The notes beneath the pieces were generated by a model. It had not been told where the DNA came from. It made no database searches and saw only the letters and a list, made by a program, of their open reading frames with translations. A stretch of 64,000 bases of DNA from Fredinandcohnia onubensis. Its GTDB lineage: Bacteria; Bacillota; Bacilli; Bacillales; Bacillaceae_L. How positions within the stretch are numbered: position 1 is the stretch's first letter; every line of letters starts with the position of its first letter. The stretch is taken from NCBI RefSeq assembly GCF_031181385.1, contig NZ_JAPSKV010000008.1, positions 1 through 64,000 on the forward strand, read 5' to 3'. This document shows, in pieces, positions 62,923 through 64,000 of this stretch. Made by a program: the position numbers and the translations under genes.

Positions 62923-64000
62923 GTGAGAACGATGACATGGAATCAACAGGTTGTTAAAAAAAATAATAAAGCGCTCGTCTTACAATTAATTATGGAAAAT
63001 GAGCCAATTTCACGTGCGGACATTGCTCAGATTTCAGGCTTAAATAAAACAACAGTTTCAACTTTGGTTACTGAACTATTAGAGGAAGATTTACTTTTTG
63101 AATCAGGACCAGGTGTCTCTAGTGGAGGACGCCGTCCCGTTATCCTTCACTTCAATAAGGATGCCGGTTATGCAATTGGAATCGATATTGGTGTGAACTA
63201 TGTGCTATCTGTCCTTACTGATTTAAAAGGGACTATTATAATTGAAAAAAGTCAAACTCTGAGCCGTACTACTTATGCGTCAGTCATGGATATTTTACAA
63301 AAGATGATTCAGTCGTTAATGGATGAAATGCCAAAGAGCAGGTACGGAATTGTTGGCATCGGAGTTGGTGTACCGGGAATTGTTAATAATGAGGGGTCCG
63401 TCCTGCTAGCACCGAATCTTGGATGGAGTAATATCCAATTAAAAGTAGAGCTTGAAAAACTCTACAGTGTTCCCGTTATTATTGAGAACGAAGCAAACGC
63501 CGGGGCTGTTGGTGAACAGAATTTTGGTTTAGGACAAAACCACGAAAACATTCTTTATATCAGCGCTGGTATAGGAATTGGTGTCGGAATCATTGTTAGC
63601 AGGGAGCTTTATAAAGGAATAAATGGTTTCTCCGGTGAAATGGGACATATGATTATTGACATGAACGGCAAGCGTTGTAACTGTGGCAGCCGCGGATGCT
63701 GGGAAGCTTATGCATCAGAGCAAGCATTACTGGAAATGTCTGACCCTAGTATTGAATCACTGGAAGTGCTACTTGAGTTAGCGAAGAATGGTGACGAAAC
63801 AGCGAAGCATCTCTTTGAAGAGATTGGAAACTATCTAGGACTTGGAATTAATAATATCATTAATACGTTTAACCCAGAACAAGTCATCATCGGAAATCGA
63901 CTTGCATTAGCAAAAGAATGGCTCGAAGCACCTATCCAGAATACGATTGAAAAACACACGCTCGCATTCCATCAATACGACTTGCAACTCAATTTTTCAA
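62923..64000 (+). CDS. xylR: XylR, ROK-family repressor (partial, runs off the window)
   Basis: The frame opens at GTG 62923, with AAGGAG upstream (an ATG follows nine bases later), and stays open to 64000, giving 359 codons. An N-terminal winged helix-turn-helix (ISRADIAQISGLNKTTVSTL) is followed by the ROK sugar-binding domain: GVGVPGIVNNEG, IIENEANAGAVGEQNFG and the zinc motif CNCGSRGCWEAY. It diverges from xylA and should repress it in the absence of xylose. Only the last few dozen residues are missing, judging from family length. Confidence 0.95.
   Translation, partial: MRTMTWNQQVVKKNNKALVLQLIMENEPISRADIAQISGLNKTTVSTLVTELLEEDLLFESGPGVSSGGRRPVILHFNKDAGYAIGIDIGVNYVLSVLTDLKGTIIIEKSQTLSRTTYASVMDILQKMIQSLMDEMPKSRYGIVGIGVGVPGIVNNEGSVLLAPNLGWSNIQLKVELEKLYSVPVIIENEANAGAVGEQNFGLGQNHENILYISAGIGIGVGIIVSRELYKGINGFSGEMGHMIIDMNGKRCNCGSRGCWEAYASEQALLEMSDPSIESLEVLLELAKNGDETAKHLFEEIGNYLGLGINNIINTFNPEQVIIGNRLALAKEWLEAPIQNTIEKHTLAFHQYDLQLNFS

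Overview
This window looks like the chromosome of a low-GC Gram-positive spore former of the family Bacillaceae (Bacillus, Neobacillus or Mesobacillus type). The grounds are AGGAGG-type ribosome binding sites, sigma-A-like promoters, S-box (SAM-I) riboswitches, a seven-gene mrpABCDEFG antiporter operon, YesM/YesN-type regulators, a XylR-controlled xylose operon, and dispersed short palindromes with GGGACA/TGTCCC or GGTGCC/GGCACC ends. I see no rRNA, tRNA, CRISPR array or intact insertion sequence.

Layout. 1-460 is an array of about 51-52 bp units followed by a palindrome. 502-4114 holds a YkuK-like protein, an SseB-like protein, a toxin with a C-terminal NAD-glycohydrolase-like TNT domain, a small probable immunity protein, and a twice-frameshifted reading frame. 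4184-10030 (minus) is the Mrp Na+/H+ antiporter; a universal-stress-type protein with a structured leader diverges from it. 11111-14130 holds a short tyrosine recombinase and a PQQ dehydrogenase fused to cytochrome c. 14770-17811 is a TRAP transporter (dctPQM) interrupted by a hairpin-rich spacer. 17911-26587 is a histidine-utilisation cluster (hutU, hutI, an M20 hydrolase, hutH, a YuiF-type transporter and a divergent LysR regulator). No hutG is present.

26750-34442 looks like an acyl-amino-acid / D-amino-acid salvage cluster: a GNAT acyltransferase, an N-succinylamino acid racemase-type enolase, a BCCT transporter broken by an in-frame stop, a cupin, a DUF3100-type membrane pair and an M20D amidohydrolase. 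34720-40716 carries housekeeping and unknown genes, including speE and coaA. 40883-47327 (minus) is an acetoacetate/beta-keto acid cluster: acetoacetyl-CoA synthetase, a thiolase-fold protein without active-site cysteines, its Zn-ribbon/OB partner, an MHS-type MFS transporter and a true thiolase. 47459-49858 is a metY fused to a CoA-binding domain, preceded by two complete promoter-plus-SAM-riboswitch units. 50137-62642 holds a YesM/YesN two-component system, a sugar ABC transporter without its ATPase, an aldo/keto reductase, galM, xylB and xylA. xylR starts at 62923 and runs off the window.

The least explained structure is non-coding. Three separate loci (5-361, 14183-14390, 56124-56610) carry arrays of the dyad CTTCAT-N7-ATGAAG at a spacing of 51-53, mostly 52, bp, although the DNA between the dyads differs greatly. 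Fifty-two bp is almost exactly five helical turns. A second array, of five units at exactly 20 bp, lies upstream of speE. Other points of interest are the structured leader at 10168-10370, the duplicated SAM riboswitch, and two hairpin-rich elements that share a CCAC-N-TCCTGTGG stem-loop.
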